DNA of 64,000 bases. It comes from Sva-07 sp963698435 (GTDB taxonomy: Bacteria > Actinomycetota > Acidimicrobiia > Acidimicrobiales > Ilumatobacteraceae). Under the pieces are notes generated by a model. The model saw only the letters and a program-made list of their open reading frames with translations, had not been told where the DNA came from and made no database searches. A program made the position numbers and the translations under genes. Where the stretch lies: the NCBI GenBank assembly GCA_963698435.1, contig CAVOQV010000017.1:186001-250000 (forward strand), in the 5' to 3' direction. Positions 31,890 to 41,752 of this stretch are shown here, piece by piece. The stretch's first letter is position 1, and each line of letters starts with the position of its first letter.

Positions 31890-33995
31890 TCAGGGGGCCG
31901 TGGTCGTGGTGGTCGGAAGGGGGGTCGTGGTGGTCGGCGCCAGCGTGGTCGTCGTGGTCGTCGGCGGTGAGGTGGTCGGCGGTGCGGTGTTGCGGGCCAC
32001 GACGATGGTGATCTCGGTACCGGGTGGCACGGTCGAGCCGACTGGCAGGCTCTGGGAGATGACGCGCCCGTCCTCGGCGGGACCGAAGTTGCCGTCCTGA
32101 TACCTGACCACCGGGATCAGTCCGATCTCGGTGAGCGTATTGCGAGCCTGGGCCTCGGTCCGGCCGACGACGACCGGCACGCGGACGTCCTCCGGTCCGC
32201 TCGACACGATGATCAGGACGTCGCTGCCCTTCTCGACGAGTTCGCCGGGTCCGGGTCGCATCTCCATGACGGTGTTCACGGGCACGGTCGGACTCGACCG
32301 GAGGTCGGTGGTGACGACGAACTCGTACGGCGGTGCCTCGAGGATGCTTCGTGCGTCGACCTCGTCCATGCCGATGACCTCGCCCGGTACCTGCACGCTC
32401 GACGGTGGCGCAGAGACGACGAGGTTGACGAGGGAACCCTGGAGCGCCGGTGTCTCCGGGGGTGGGTCGCTGCTGATCACGGTGTCCACGGGAACGTCGT
32501 CGCGTTCGATCGTGGTGAGCTCACCGACGACGAACCCGTCTGCCGCGAGACGGGTACGAGCGTCCTCGGTCGACAGCCCGACGACGTTGGGAATCGGCAC
32601 CAACTGCGGATCGGGGTTGTAGAACACCTCGACGATCTGGTCCTGCAGGATCAACGTGCCGGCGACCGGGTCGGTGCGGTGAACGAAGCCGAAGGGAACG
32701 AGGTTGTCCTCTTCGGCGATCGTGGTGAAGTTGATGTTCTTGTCGGCCAGGTCGGCGGTGACCTCGGCCAACGGGCGGTTCGTGTAGTCCTCGAGGACGA
32801 ACTGCTCTGCTTCCTCGCCGCCGTCCTCGCCGCTCAGCGCCTGGAACAGCAGCACGCCACCGATGACGAGCAGGATCAGGGCGATGAATGCCCCGAGGGC
32901 GTACCAACCGGTGCGTGACGGGTTGGTGTCGTAGTACATCGCGTCAGCTGATGCACCGGTCGGATAGCCGGCTTCCATCATGCCGGTCGACGGCACGGTG
33001 GCCGAGCGAGGTGCGCCGGCCGGGACCATCCCGGTGGGGGCTGTCGTCGGATTGATCGTGGTGGCGCCAGCCCCACCGGCGACCGCGGCGCCGGCGACGG
33101 CGATGCCGGCGGCGCGGTTCTGGGCGCCCTGTGCCGCGGCCAGGGCTTGGACCGGTTCGTCGTTGCGGAATCGGCGCAGGTCGTCGCGCAGCGCGGCGGC
33201 ACTGGGGTAGCGCAGCTTGGGGTCCTTGGCGAGCAACTTGGCGATGATCGCCTCGAACGACCGGGGGACGTCGGCGACGATCTGCACCAGTGGCTGGGGT
33301 GCGTCGTGCACCTGCTTGTAGGCGATGCTCACCGGGTTCTCGCCGGTGAACGGCGGCCGTCCGGCCACCATCTCGTACATGACGATGCCAAGGGAGTAGA
33401 GGTCGCTGCGCGGGTCGGGTTGCGCGCCCTGGGCCTGTTCGGGGGAGAAGTAGGTGGCCGTGCCCATCACCGAGCCGACCTGGGTGAGATTCGATTCCGT
33501 CGGGGCGTTGAGCGCCCGGGCGATGCCGAAGTCGGCGACCTTCACCTGGCCGTTCGAGCCGATCAGGATGTTGGCCGGCTTGATGTCTCGGTGGGCGACA
33601 TGGTTGTCGTGCGCGAACCCGAGGGCGGCGGCGACCTCGCTGGCGATCTCGGCGGCCTGCTTCGAGGTGAGCTGCTTGTTCGTCGAGAGGATCTCGGCGA
33701 GGGTACGGCCCTGCACCTCTTCCATCACGATGAAGTAGGTGCCTTCGTACTTTCCCCAGTCGTAGACGTTGACGATGTTGGGATGTGACAGGCTGGCGGC
33801 CGATTGTGCCTCGCGTCGGAATCGCTCGACGAAGTTGGCGTCGGTCGCGAACTCGGGGAACAACACCTTGACGGCGACCTGGCGGTCGAGCAGGAGATCG
33901 CGCGCGGAGAACACGTCGGCCATGCCGCCGCGTCCGATCCGCTTGTGGATCTCGTATCGGTCGTTGATGACCGTCGCCTGCCCGTTGTTCGTCAC
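31890..33995 (-). CDS. pknB: PASTA-domain serine/threonine protein kinase PknB
   Basis: Protein of 701 residues. Kinase domain at about residues 14-280 with the Gly loop IGRGGMADVFSA, K43 (VAVKVLF), the catalytic HRDIKPANIL, the DFGIA magnesium motif and GTATYFSPEQAQG. One membrane helix near residue 365 (WYALGAFIALILLVIGGVLLF). Four extracytoplasmic PASTA repeats follow (VPIPNVVGLSTEDAR... and similar), then a Thr/Pro-rich tail. It senses cell-wall fragments and phosphorylates division and wall proteins. Last gene of fhaA-fhaB-pstP-rodA-pbpA-pknB; no separate pknA is present. Confidence 0.95.
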   Translation of the reverse strand: MTNNGQATVINDRYEIHKRIGRGGMADVFSARDLLLDRQVAVKVLFPEFATDANFVERFRREAQSAASLSHPNIVNVYDWGKYEGTYFIVMEEVQGRTLAEILSTNKQLTSKQAAEIASEVAAALGFAHDNHVAHRDIKPANILIGSNGQVKVADFGIARALNAPTESNLTQVGSVMGTATYFSPEQAQGAQPDPRSDLYSLGIVMYEMVAGRPPFTGENPVSIAYKQVHDAPQPLVQIVADVPRSFEAIIAKLLAKDPKLRYPSAAALRDDLRRFRNDEPVQALAAAQGAQNRAAGIAVAGAAVAGGAGATTINPTTAPTGMVPAGAPRSATVPSTGMMEAGYPTGASADAMYYDTNPSRTGWYALGAFIALILLVIGGVLLFQALSGEDGGEEAEQFVLEDYTNRPLAEVTADLADKNINFTTIAEEDNLVPFGFVHRTDPVAGTLILQDQIVEVFYNPDPQLVPIPNVVGLSTEDARTRLAADGFVVGELTTIERDDVPVDTVISSDPPPETPALQGSLVNLVVSAPPSSVQVPGEVIGMDEVDARSILEAPPYEFVVTTDLRSSPTVPVNTVMEMRPGPGELVEKGSDVLIIVSSGPEDVRVPVVVGRTEAQARNTLTEIGLIPVVRYQDGNFGPAEDGRVISQSLPVGSTVPPGTEITIVVARNTAPPTTSPPTTTTTTLAPTTTTPLPTTTTTAP

Positions 33996-34149
33996 TGTGT
34001 GCTCTCTCCGCCGCCACGTCGGTTCGCAGCGCCTCGCAAGGTTACCGACTGGTCACGATGCGTGAGCTTCAGGCCCGTGACGGGGGCGAAGCCGCCGCCG
34101 ACCCGGACCGCGACGGTCGAATCGTTCGCTGACTCGCGGATCGACCGAG

Positions 34150-35668
34150 TCATCCGCCCGCCCCCGGTGCGGTCGCCGCTGCGCCGGGACCGGTGAGCAG
34201 GAAGTCGAGCATGCCCTTGGCGATCGGCCCGGCGAGACGTCCACCGGTTGCTGCGACGTCGGCGGTCGATTGGACGTTGGTGAGCACCACCGACACGGCG
34301 TACTGCGGGTCGTCGGCCGGCGCAAAGGCGATGATCCACGCGTGGGACAGGTCGGGATTCGACGGATCGCCGAGTTGGGCCGTCCCCGTCTTGGCCGCGA
34401 CGGGGATCCCGCCCTCGAGTGCGATGCAGCAGCTCGCGGTGCCCCGCTCGGCCACGCCGATCATCAACTGGCGTTCGATCTCGGCGGTCTGCGGCGAGAT
34501 CGGCGTCTTCCACACCTTCGGAGTCGTCTGGTCCAGGACGCGGCCCGCCTGATCGTAGGTCGACTCGACGGCGTAGGGCGTCATCATCCGGCCACCGTTG
34601 GCGACGGTACCGGCCACCATCGCCATGTGCAGCGGCACCATCTGGACCTCGCTCTGGCCGAAGCCGCGGATCGCGAGCAAGGGCAACTCTTGCGCCAGGT
34701 TGTCGGTGTTGCCGAACGTGCTCGCCGTCGGTCGCGGCAGATCGATCGGCAGTTGCTCGCCGATACCCCACGCTTGCGTTGCCCGCGATCATCGCCTGCG
34801 GGCCGAGGAACGTGGAGAGCTGCGCAAAGGGGATGTTGCAGCTGCGGGCGAACACGGTGGCCAGATCGCCGCCACACAGGCTCCCGTTGTAGTTCTGGAT
34901 CGGATCGTTGGTCTGAGGCGGCACCCATTCGCGTTCGTCGGGGAACTGGCTGTCGAGGGTGGCGACGCCGCTCTCGAGCGCGATCCCGGTGGTGATCACC
35001 TTGAACGTCGATCCTGGCATGTAGCGCTCCTGGTACGCCTGGGCGAGCAGCGGATTGCCGGGGGCGTTCTGCAGGTCGGTGATGGTCTGCTGGGCGATGT
35101 CGAAGTCGGCGTTGACGAACGTGTTCGGGTCGAACGTCGGGTTGCTGTACATCGCTCGGATCGCGCCGGTCTTCGGTTCGATCACGGTGATCGAACCGCT
35201 CTGGCCACCGAGGAGGAACTGGGCGGCCCCCTGCGCGTCGTGGCGGACTGCCAGTTCGACGGTGCCGGTCGAGCCGGTACCTCCGGTGAGGAGGTCGCCG
35301 AGGCCACGGATCTGTTGCTCGGTGGTCGAACCGGTGAGCACGTCGCCGTACATCCGCTCGACCTGCGTCGAGCCGAACGCGAACGTGTAGTAGCCGGTGA
35401 TGTCGGCGAGCAGGTCCCCGGTCGGGTACTCCCGGCGATACTCGTAGGGCTCGCCCGGCGCGGTCGGATACGACACGGCCGCGACGATGCCGTCGCTGGT
35501 CACGATCGGGCCACGTGGTTTGTTGAACTCGCGCAACACCTGACGGGTGTTGTCGAAGCGGGCGTCGAGTTCCTGCTTGCGCCCGACCTGCCAGTAGTTC
35601 AACGCAACGAACAGCACGACGTAGCAGGCGATCAGCCCGAGCGCGAGCTGGCGGATCTGGCGGTTCAC
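34150..35668 (-). CDS. pbpA: Penicillin-binding protein 2-like transpeptidase PbpA (frameshifted)
   Basis: Class B PBP that cross-links septal or lateral peptidoglycan. N-terminal helix QLALGLIACYVVLFVALNYW, a dimerisation domain, then transpeptidase motifs S-x-x-K (GSTFK, about residue 219), S-x-N (ARSCNIPFAQL) and K-T-G (AAKTGTAQL). The GTG start at 35668 overlaps the rodA stop as GTGA. Near base 34770 the frame changes: after GNASV the protein continues in another frame as WGIGEQLPIDLPRPTAS and on to the stop at 34150. Both halves are well conserved, so a sequencing indel is likely. Confidence 0.9.
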
Positions 35669-37104
35669 GCAGCCGCCCGACGTTCGTCGCGGCGCAGACG
35701 CCGACCGAGTCGCCACGCCGTCCAGCGCTCCGATGGCGTCGGGTCGTCGGGCAGCTCACCGAGTCGCCTGGCCGACGAATCCGAGAGGCGAATCAGAAGC
35801 GCGAGCAGGACGTAGTTCGCGACCAGCGACGACCCGCCGTAGCTGACGAACGGCAGCGTGATGCCGGTGAGCGGCACGACCTTGATGACGCCGCCGATGA
35901 TGATGAAGCCCTGGACGCCGACGATGGTGGTGAGGCCGACGGCGAGCAGCTTCTCGAACGTGCGGTCGGTGCGCAACGCGATGCGCAGGCCGGCCCCGAC
36001 GATCAACACGAATGCCATCAGCACCGCCGATGCACCGATCAGGCCCCACTCCTCACCGATCGCAGAGAAGATGAAGTCGTTCTGCGCTTCGGGCACCTGA
36101 CCCGGGTTGCCGCGGCCCAGCCCGGTGCCGGTGAGCCCGCCGTCGGCGAGCCCGTAGAGCGCCTGGATGATCTGGTAGCCGTCGTCGAGCGGGTCGGCCC
36201 ACGGATCGAGCCAGATGTCGACACGGGTCTGGACGTGGCCGAACTGCGTCCACGAGAAGTAGGCGGCCCCGGCGAACAACAGCACGCCGATCAGCAGGTA
36301 GCCGATCCGTTCGGTGGCCACCCACATCATCACCACGAACAGCGTGAAGAACAGCAGCGACGACCCGAGGTCCTGCTGGAACACCATCACCACGACGGCG
36401 AACCCCCACGCCATCAGGATCGGTGCGATGTAGCGAGGTTCGGGCAGACGGAACGGCCCGACCTTCCACGTCGACGCGGCGATCAGCTCACGACGGTCGG
36501 CCAGGTACGACGCGAAGAAGATCGCGAGGAACACCTTGGCGAACTCGCCCGGCTGGAAGTTGATCGGGCCGACGCTGACCCAGATGCGAGCCCCGTTGAT
36601 GTTGACACCCAGGCCAGGCACGAGCGGGAGGAGCAGCAGGAACGCTGCCGGCGACGAAGAACAGCCAGCTGTAGCGGGAGAGATCGGTCGCTCGTTGGAC
36701 GATGAGCATGGTCAGGACGAACGCAACGATGGCGACGAGACTCCAGGTGGCCTGCAGGCCGGCGAGTTCGTCGTCGAGGCGGGTGATCATCACGAAGCCG
36801 ATGCCGTGGAGCAGCGCAGCGAGCGGGCAGCAGGGTGCCGTCGGCGCCTCGGGCCACGAGGCGCACGACGACGTGGGCGCACAGCAGCAGGCCCATCAGG
36901 ATCTGCCACGAAGAACACGATCCCTGGCGGGATCTCGGCGTTCGTGCCCAGCGCCGTGATCGTGTACGCGGCCCCGGTGATCAACGCTGCCATGATCACC
37001 AGCGTCAGTTCGGTGGTGCGCCGGCTGCGCGCGAGGGGCGAGTCGGGACGCTCGACGATGCCGTCGTCCTCGACGTACCACGTGGGCGCCGCGGTGTCGG
37101 TCAC
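35665..37104 (-). CDS. rodA: RodA/FtsW-family SEDS peptidoglycan polymerase (three frame changes)
   Basis: SEDS glycosyltransferase that polymerises lipid II, working with PbpA. The C-terminal two thirds are continuous: PGLGVNINGARIWVSVGP, PGEFAKVFLAIFFASYL, QQDLGSSLLFF and LTGITLPFVSYGGSSL are diagnostic. Upstream, segments ALLHGIGFVMITRLDDELAGLQATWSL, ILMGLLLCAHVVVRLVARGADG and the N-terminus RTTELTLVIMAALITGAAYTITALG lie in different frames, with changes near 36645, 36822 and 36905. Start is probably GTG 37104, overlapping a pstP stop. Most likely sequence errors in one gene. Confidence 0.85.
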
Positions 37105-38542
37105 GGCCCGCTGGTGGTGGTCACGCCGGTGGGCGTCCGGACGCCACTCGATCGTGGCCTCGTCGACCGTCGTCGCCGGGGGAACCGTCGTGGTCGTGGT
37201 GGTCGTCGTCGTGGTCGTGGTCGTGGTGGTCGTGGTGCGTGCCGGCATTGATGAACTCGACGGCGTCTTCGAAGCTGTCGAAGCGTGGCTCGGCCTCGAT
37301 GGCGTTGGCGACCTCGGGGTCGAACTCGTCGCGCTCGGGTCCCACGGCGTCAGCGGTGGGCTCGATCCAGAGCACGCCGCCGGAGCGGCCCTGGTAGATG
37401 ACCGCCTGATCCTGATCGTTGAATGCGACGAACCAGCCGCTTCGTGCCCAGGCCGAGAACACGACGAACGCGATCACGAGCACCGCGGCGACCCCGAAGC
37501 CGATCGCAAGTCGCACGATGGCACGCCGGCGACCGGGTGTCTGCGGCGAGGTCCGCCGGGGCGGTCGGTTGACGCACCGGCATCCGACGATGCGGCGTCC
37601 GAGTCGAGTTCGAGCGTTCCCGCAGGCGTCGGATCGGTCCCGGTCTCGGCCCAGACCGGAACGAGGTCGAGCTCCTGGGTCGGATCGGGCGGGTCGTCGC
37701 CTTCGAGGACGTCGACGACCACGACGGTGATGTTGTCGTGACCTCCGGCGTCGTTTGCCTTCTCGACCAGTCGGTCTGCCGCAACCTGGGGGTCGGACTC
37801 GATCGTGAGCGTGGACTGCGATGTCGAGGTCGTCGACCTCATCGACCAGGCCGTCGCTGCAGAGCAGGAACCGATCGCCACGGATCAGGGGCAGCGTCCA
37901 CCAGTCGACGCGTACCTCGGGTTCGATGCCGAGCGCCCGTGTGATGATGTTGCGGCGAGGATGGTCGCGGGCTTCGTCTTCGGTGATGTGGCCGGTGGCG
38001 ACGAGTTCCTGCACGTAGCTGTGGTCGACGGTGACCCGGCGGAGTCGCCCGTGCCGGAACAGATACGTCCGTGAGTCGCCGACGTTCGCGAGCACCAGCG
38101 CTTCGGTCGGCTCAGCCGGAACCACCGGGGTGACGTCGCCGGGCAACTCGTCATCGTCGGCAGAACCTCCGTCGGTCGCGTCGATCCCGTCGTTCAAGTC
38201 GATGTTCGGTGCGGCCCGTCCGGCGAACGGGTCGGCGATCACCGCGATCGTCGTCACGGTCGTGCCCATGCCCTGTTGGCCAGGGTTGGCAATGGCCGCT
38301 CGGAAGATGTCGCCGTTGGCGATGCGGATCGCGTCGACCACCTCGGGCGCGCTGGGTGCCTGCTCGCCGGCGAGCAGTTCGCCGATTCGATCGACGGCGA
38401 TCTGGCTTGCGACCTCGCCGGCCTCGTGGCCGCCCATGCCATCGGCGACGACGAACAACCGATCGGTGACGAGCAGGTTGTCTTCGTTCTCCGGCCGGAT
38501 CTGGCCGGTGTGGGTGGACGCGCCGACGCGCAGTTCGGCCAT
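37101..38542 (-). CDS. pstP: PP2C-family Ser/Thr phosphatase PstP (several frame changes)
   Basis: Reverses PknB phosphorylation. The PP2C domain starts at ATG 38542: THTGQIRPENEDNLL, FVVADGMGGHEAGEVAS, LVLANVGDSRTYLFR and RFLLCSDGLVDEVDDLDIA give the metal Asp residues. After about 37810 the frame shifts to carry SDPQVAADRLVEKANDAGGHDNITVVVVD; near 37570 it returns for the membrane helix IVRLAIGFGVAAVLVIAFVVF and the extracellular GWFVAFNDQDQAVIYQG domain. The tail is probably Thr-rich (TTT...VPPATTVDE) and ends near 37101, overlapping rodA; the His/Asp-rich alternative frame is not believable. Confidence 0.85.
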
Positions 38543-38564
38543 CAGATCGTCTTCACCGTGTACA

Positions 38565-39117
38565 TCATTGGGCCTCGATCACGGTCGTGCCGGCCTGGAC
38601 CCGATCACCGGGGTGCAGCAGTTTGCTGCCGGTGAGCTTCGATCCGTTGTGGAACGTGCCGTTGGTCGAGCCGAGGTCTTCGACCATCGGCTGTCCGTCG
38701 TAGTCGTAGAAGCGGACGTGGCGCCCGGAGATGTAGGCGTCATCGTCGATCATGATGCTGCACGCCGGGTCGCGGCCCAGCACGATGTCGCCGCCGAGCT
38801 GGACGGTGACACCGCGCCTCGATCGGGGCTCGAGCATCACCAGACGGGTGGCCCGACCGCGCTGCTGTCTTCGACTGCCGCCTCGACTTCTTCGCCGACT
38901 GGCTCGCCATCGGTACCGCAGCCGCAGCTGCAGGTCGACCCATCGGTGTGGTCTGACCGGGGGTGGGCTGCGGTGCAGCCTGACGGGGGGCGCCGACCAA
39001 CGGACGTCGGCTCGGTGTGCGGACCTCGCTCCAGACCGCCCACAGCACCCGCGCGAAGAACAGATACAGCAGTCCGAGGAGGACGAACTTCAAGATGGTG
39101 AGGACTTGATCGGTCAT
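38565..39117 (-). CDS. fhaB: FHA-domain protein FhaB (frameshifted)
   Basis: Membrane-anchored phosphothreonine-binding protein. N-terminus from ATG 39117: TDQVLTILKFVLLGLLYLFFARVLWAVW (one helix), then a basic Ala/Pro-rich linker. Near 38850 the frame changes and the FHA domain follows: VTVQLGGDIVLGRDPACSIMIDDDAYISGRHVRFY and EDLGSTNGTFHNG with the phosphothreonine-binding Arg, Ser and Asn. It binds PknB-phosphorylated proteins in wall synthesis. Lies between fhaA and pstP as in other actinobacteria. Confidence 0.88.
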
Positions 39118-39148
39118 GTCAGCACGTTGGAGCTGATGCTCCGGTCGG

Positions 39149-39811
39149 TCAGGACGCCTCGAACCGGACGTGGGTGGAGCCGAAGCTGATGATGTCGCCG
39201 TCACGCAAGGGGTGGTCGCCGGCGATCTTGACGCCGTTGACCATCGTGCCGTTCGTCGAGCCGAGGTCGGCGACCAAGTACTCGTTCGAACCGGCCTTGA
39301 CCTCGGCGTGATTGCGGCTGATGTTGCTGTCGTTGATCGAGATGGTGCACTCGGGCAGTCGGCCGACGGTGACCTTGGCGCTGCCGAGGTCGACGCGTTG
39401 GCCCGATGGCAGCACGAGCGATCCCATGCCGGGTCCCGTCGCTGCCTGTTTGAGCTGACTGATGATGCTGAAGCGACCCGTGCGCAGGTTGTTGTCGACG
39501 GCCAGCTGGACCATGACCGGCCCCATGAAGTGGTAGCCCTCCTCGCGTGCGTACTCGCGTGCGGCTTCGGCGAGTTCGGCGACCAGCGCGTCCTCGATGT
39601 CGTTGAAGCTGGCGTGGTCGATGGCACTCAGCACCACCGTGAAATCGTTGGGGACGATCCGGCGACCCTTGACGTCGACCGAGCGTTGGTCGTCCATCTC
39701 GCGCACGAGCCGACGACCGAGTTCGATGGGACGGATCGAGCCCTTGGTGCGACGAAAGAACACGCCATCGACCATACGCTCCAGACGGTGCTCCAGTGAC
39801 TGCAATCCCAT
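39149..39811 (-). CDS. fhaA: FHA-domain protein FhaA (DUF3662-FHA)
   Basis: Protein of 220 residues. The N-terminal DUF3662 domain (LEHRLERMVDGVFFRRTKGSIRPIELGRRLVREMDD) binds partner proteins; the C-terminal FHA domain has VTVGRLPECTISINDSNISRNHAEV and VADLGSTNGTMVNG. In mycobacteria FhaA binds the phosphorylated pseudokinase MviN and regulates lipid II flipping. The linker is much shorter than in mycobacterial FhaA. First gene of the cluster; a pair of 40-bp dyads lies upstream of it. Confidence 0.92.
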   Translation of the reverse strand: MGLQSLEHRLERMVDGVFFRRTKGSIRPIELGRRLVREMDDQRSVDVKGRRIVPNDFTVVLSAIDHASFNDIEDALVAELAEAAREYAREEGYHFMGPVMVQLAVDNNLRTGRFSIISQLKQAATGPGMGSLVLPSGQRVDLGSAKVTVGRLPECTISINDSNISRNHAEVKAGSNEYLVADLGSTNGTMVNGVKIAGDHPLRDGDIISFGSTHVRFEAS

Positions 39812-39884
39812 AGGTGGCTCGCCAGGCTAGTGCCCTCACCGGACCCCTCACCGTCGACCCACCGGAGGTTCCGACCGTCTCCTG

Positions 39885-39924
39885 CGATGAGCGAATGGCG
39901 CGTATGCGGTGGTCTGGCTCATCG
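39885..39924. repeat. 40-bp dyad repeat, pair C copy 1
   Basis: Begins CGATGAGCGA and ends GGCTCATCG, so the terminal pairing is 8 bp. Core GCGCGTATGCGGT as in pair B. Identical to copy 2. Lies between fhaA and the tRNA-Leu gene. Confidence 0.9.
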
Positions 39925-39945
39925 CGGGGTCTGGTGCGGGTGCTG

Positions 39946-39985
39946 CGATGAGCGAATGGCGCGTATGCGGTGGTCTGGCTCATCG
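39946..39985. repeat. 40-bp dyad repeat, pair C copy 2
   Basis: Exact copy of 39885-39924, in the same orientation after a 21-bp spacer. The third locus with the same 61-bp period. Confidence 0.9.
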
Positions 39986-40050
39986 CGGGGTGTCGAGCGG
40001 ATCGCGCGTGCCAAGCGTGGGTGCGGCCGCTAACGTTCGGTGCTCCACTT

Positions 40051-40136
40051 GCGCGAGTGGCGGAATGGCAGACGCGCCAGCTTCAGGTGCTGGTGTCCGA
40101 AAGGGCGTGGGGGTTCAAGTCCCCCCTCGCGCACCA
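40051..40136 (+). tRNA. tRNA-Leu (anticodon CAG)
   Basis: 86-nt class II tRNA with encoded CCA. Acceptor GCGCGAG pairs with CTCGCGC; the anticodon stem CCAGC/GCTGG encloses the loop TTCAGGT, anticodon CAG at 40084-40086; a long variable arm and the T-loop GGTTCAAGTCC are present. Confidence 0.97.
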
Positions 40137-40157
40137 CGCTGATGTCGCACGACATCG

Positions 40158-40197
40158 ACGACCCTCGAACCGTTGGTTCGGGGGTCTTGTCGTTGTC
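40158..40197 (+). terminator. Terminator after tRNA-Leu
   Basis: GACCCTCGAAC pairs with GTTCGGGGGTC (11 bp with one G-U), 5-base loop, followed by TTGTCGTTGTC. Twenty-three bp after the tRNA. Confidence 0.85.
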
Positions 40198-40229
40198 GGG
40201 GTCGGATCGTCGATCGATGGGGCGACGGC

Positions 40230-41642
40230 TCAATCGGCGTTGGACCGGTTGAGTCGGTAGGTGGCGAGCCCCGCCGCGACCACCAGCAGCACGAGCGCTG
40301 CAACCATGCCGACGGTCGTCACCGCGTGGGGGACGGTGTCGTCCGCACCCGGGTTGCGGTCGGCGATGCCCACAGGATTCGAACCGAGTTCGGCGAGCGA
40401 CGCGATCCAGAGCCAGAGAGGAACGCTCACTCCGCCGGCGGCCAAACCGAGGCCGTAGCTGCGCACGATGAGCATGCCGACGACGCCGGCCAGGGCGATC
40501 AGGCCGACTTGGCCGAGCCGGCCGGCGAAGAACGCTGCCGGGAGGTCCCGCGTCGGGTCGACCGACCGGAAGTTGTCGGCGAACACAGCGTCGTTGACGG
40601 GCACCAACGGACCGAACGCCAGCACGACCATGGCGACCGCCGTGACCGCTGCGACCAGCGGATTGAGGGCTGGCCTGCCGGCGCTGCTCACCAAACGCAA
40701 CGACGCGAGGAACACGACGAAACCAACCGCGCCGACACCGACGATCAGCCACCAGCCCAGATCGCGGGTCACCCGCAAAGTGAACTCGAGCGACGACGTT
40801 CGGGTGATGGATTCGGAGATGGCGATCGGCAGCTCGGCGAGACCGATCGTCAAACCGGCCCAACCAGCGAGGGCGAGCCCGGCGCCACCTGCAAGGCCGG
40901 CCCCCCAGCGCAGGCCGAAACACGCGAGCAGCCCGCCGATCACCATCACTGCCGTGCCGACGAAGCCTGCGAGACCGAGATCGGACCCGAGATCCTCGAG
41001 GGTGCGCACGCCGGTGGTGATGCCGGGCGCCGGCCTCGTCGTACGGATGTCGATCACGTCAGCGACGATCGACATCAGCATTGCCGCAGCGCCGAACACG
41101 GCGAGCAGGAAGATCGCTCGGATCCGGAAGGGTTCGCGAGGCATCGGGTATTCGGCCAGGTCGTCGTGCCCGTCGAACACCGCCGGGACCCTCGCGGTCA
41201 CCGGTGGGGCGAACGTCTCGAACCGTTCAGTGGACTCCGTGTCGACCTCGTCGATCGGTGGGGAGTCGATCGGCGGGGAGCCGGCCACCGTCTCGAGTGG
41301 CTCGGTGGGGGCGGCCGCGTCGATGGCGTCGGCGGTCGCTGTGGAGTCCGTCGTGGTATCGAGCGCCTCCGTGGGGGTCGCGATCGGCTCCAGCGGTTCG
41401 GTGGGGACTGCGATCGCGTCGAACGGTTCGGTGACGTCCGCCGCCGGACCCTCGGGAGCGGTGTCGATGATCTCGGGCGGGTCCAGCGGCTCGGCCACCG
41501 CCAGTTGCGTCGTCGACACGTCGACCTCGATGCCGTCGGGCGCATCGACGGGATCCGCCCGCGGGGGCGTCAGCGCCTCGCCACACTCGTGGCAGAACTT
41601 CTGGTGCTCCGAGACGTCGATCTCGCAGCGAGGGCACTCCAT
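40230..41642 (-). CDS. Zinc-ribbon multi-pass membrane protein, uncharacterised
   Basis: Protein of 470 residues. The N-terminus MECPRCEIDVSEHQKFCHECGEAL is a CxxC...CxxC zinc ribbon. Then about 130 residues rich in Pro, Thr, Glu and Asp (EPLDPPE, TEPLEPIATPTEAL), then about eight membrane helices starting at IRAIFLLAVFGAAAMLMSIVADVI. I do not recognise a family. The acidic linker suggests a cytoplasmic or surface-exposed spacer between the ribbon and the membrane part. Monocistronic, with the tRNA-Leu terminator just beyond its 3' end. Confidence 0.8.
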   Translation of the reverse strand: MECPRCEIDVSEHQKFCHECGEALTPPRADPVDAPDGIEVDVSTTQLAVAEPLDPPEIIDTAPEGPAADVTEPFDAIAVPTEPLEPIATPTEALDTTTDSTATADAIDAAAPTEPLETVAGSPPIDSPPIDEVDTESTERFETFAPPVTARVPAVFDGHDDLAEYPMPREPFRIRAIFLLAVFGAAAMLMSIVADVIDIRTTRPAPGITTGVRTLEDLGSDLGLAGFVGTAVMVIGGLLACFGLRWGAGLAGGAGLALAGWAGLTIGLAELPIAISESITRTSSLEFTLRVTRDLGWWLIVGVGAVGFVVFLASLRLVSSAGRPALNPLVAAVTAVAMVVLAFGPLVPVNDAVFADNFRSVDPTRDLPAAFFAGRLGQVGLIALAGVVGMLIVRSYGLGLAAGGVSVPLWLWIASLAELGSNPVGIADRNPGADDTVPHAVTTVGMVAALVLLVVAAGLATYRLNRSNAD

Positions 41643-41752
41643 CCCATGACTGTAGGAGATCGTGCCGTTCGGACCGCGTCGATCACGTGGTGAGCCGACG
41701 TCGATGCTCGCCCGGTCGCGCGTCAGGGGCCAGCGTCAGCGACACTGGCCCC

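Noticed and set aside
37121..37250. His/Asp-rich metal-binding tail on PstP
   Set aside because: It appears only in one frame of a (ACC/ACG)n tract; the neighbouring frame gives a Thr-rich tail as in PknB and the L,D-transpeptidase, and the gene has several frame changes nearby.
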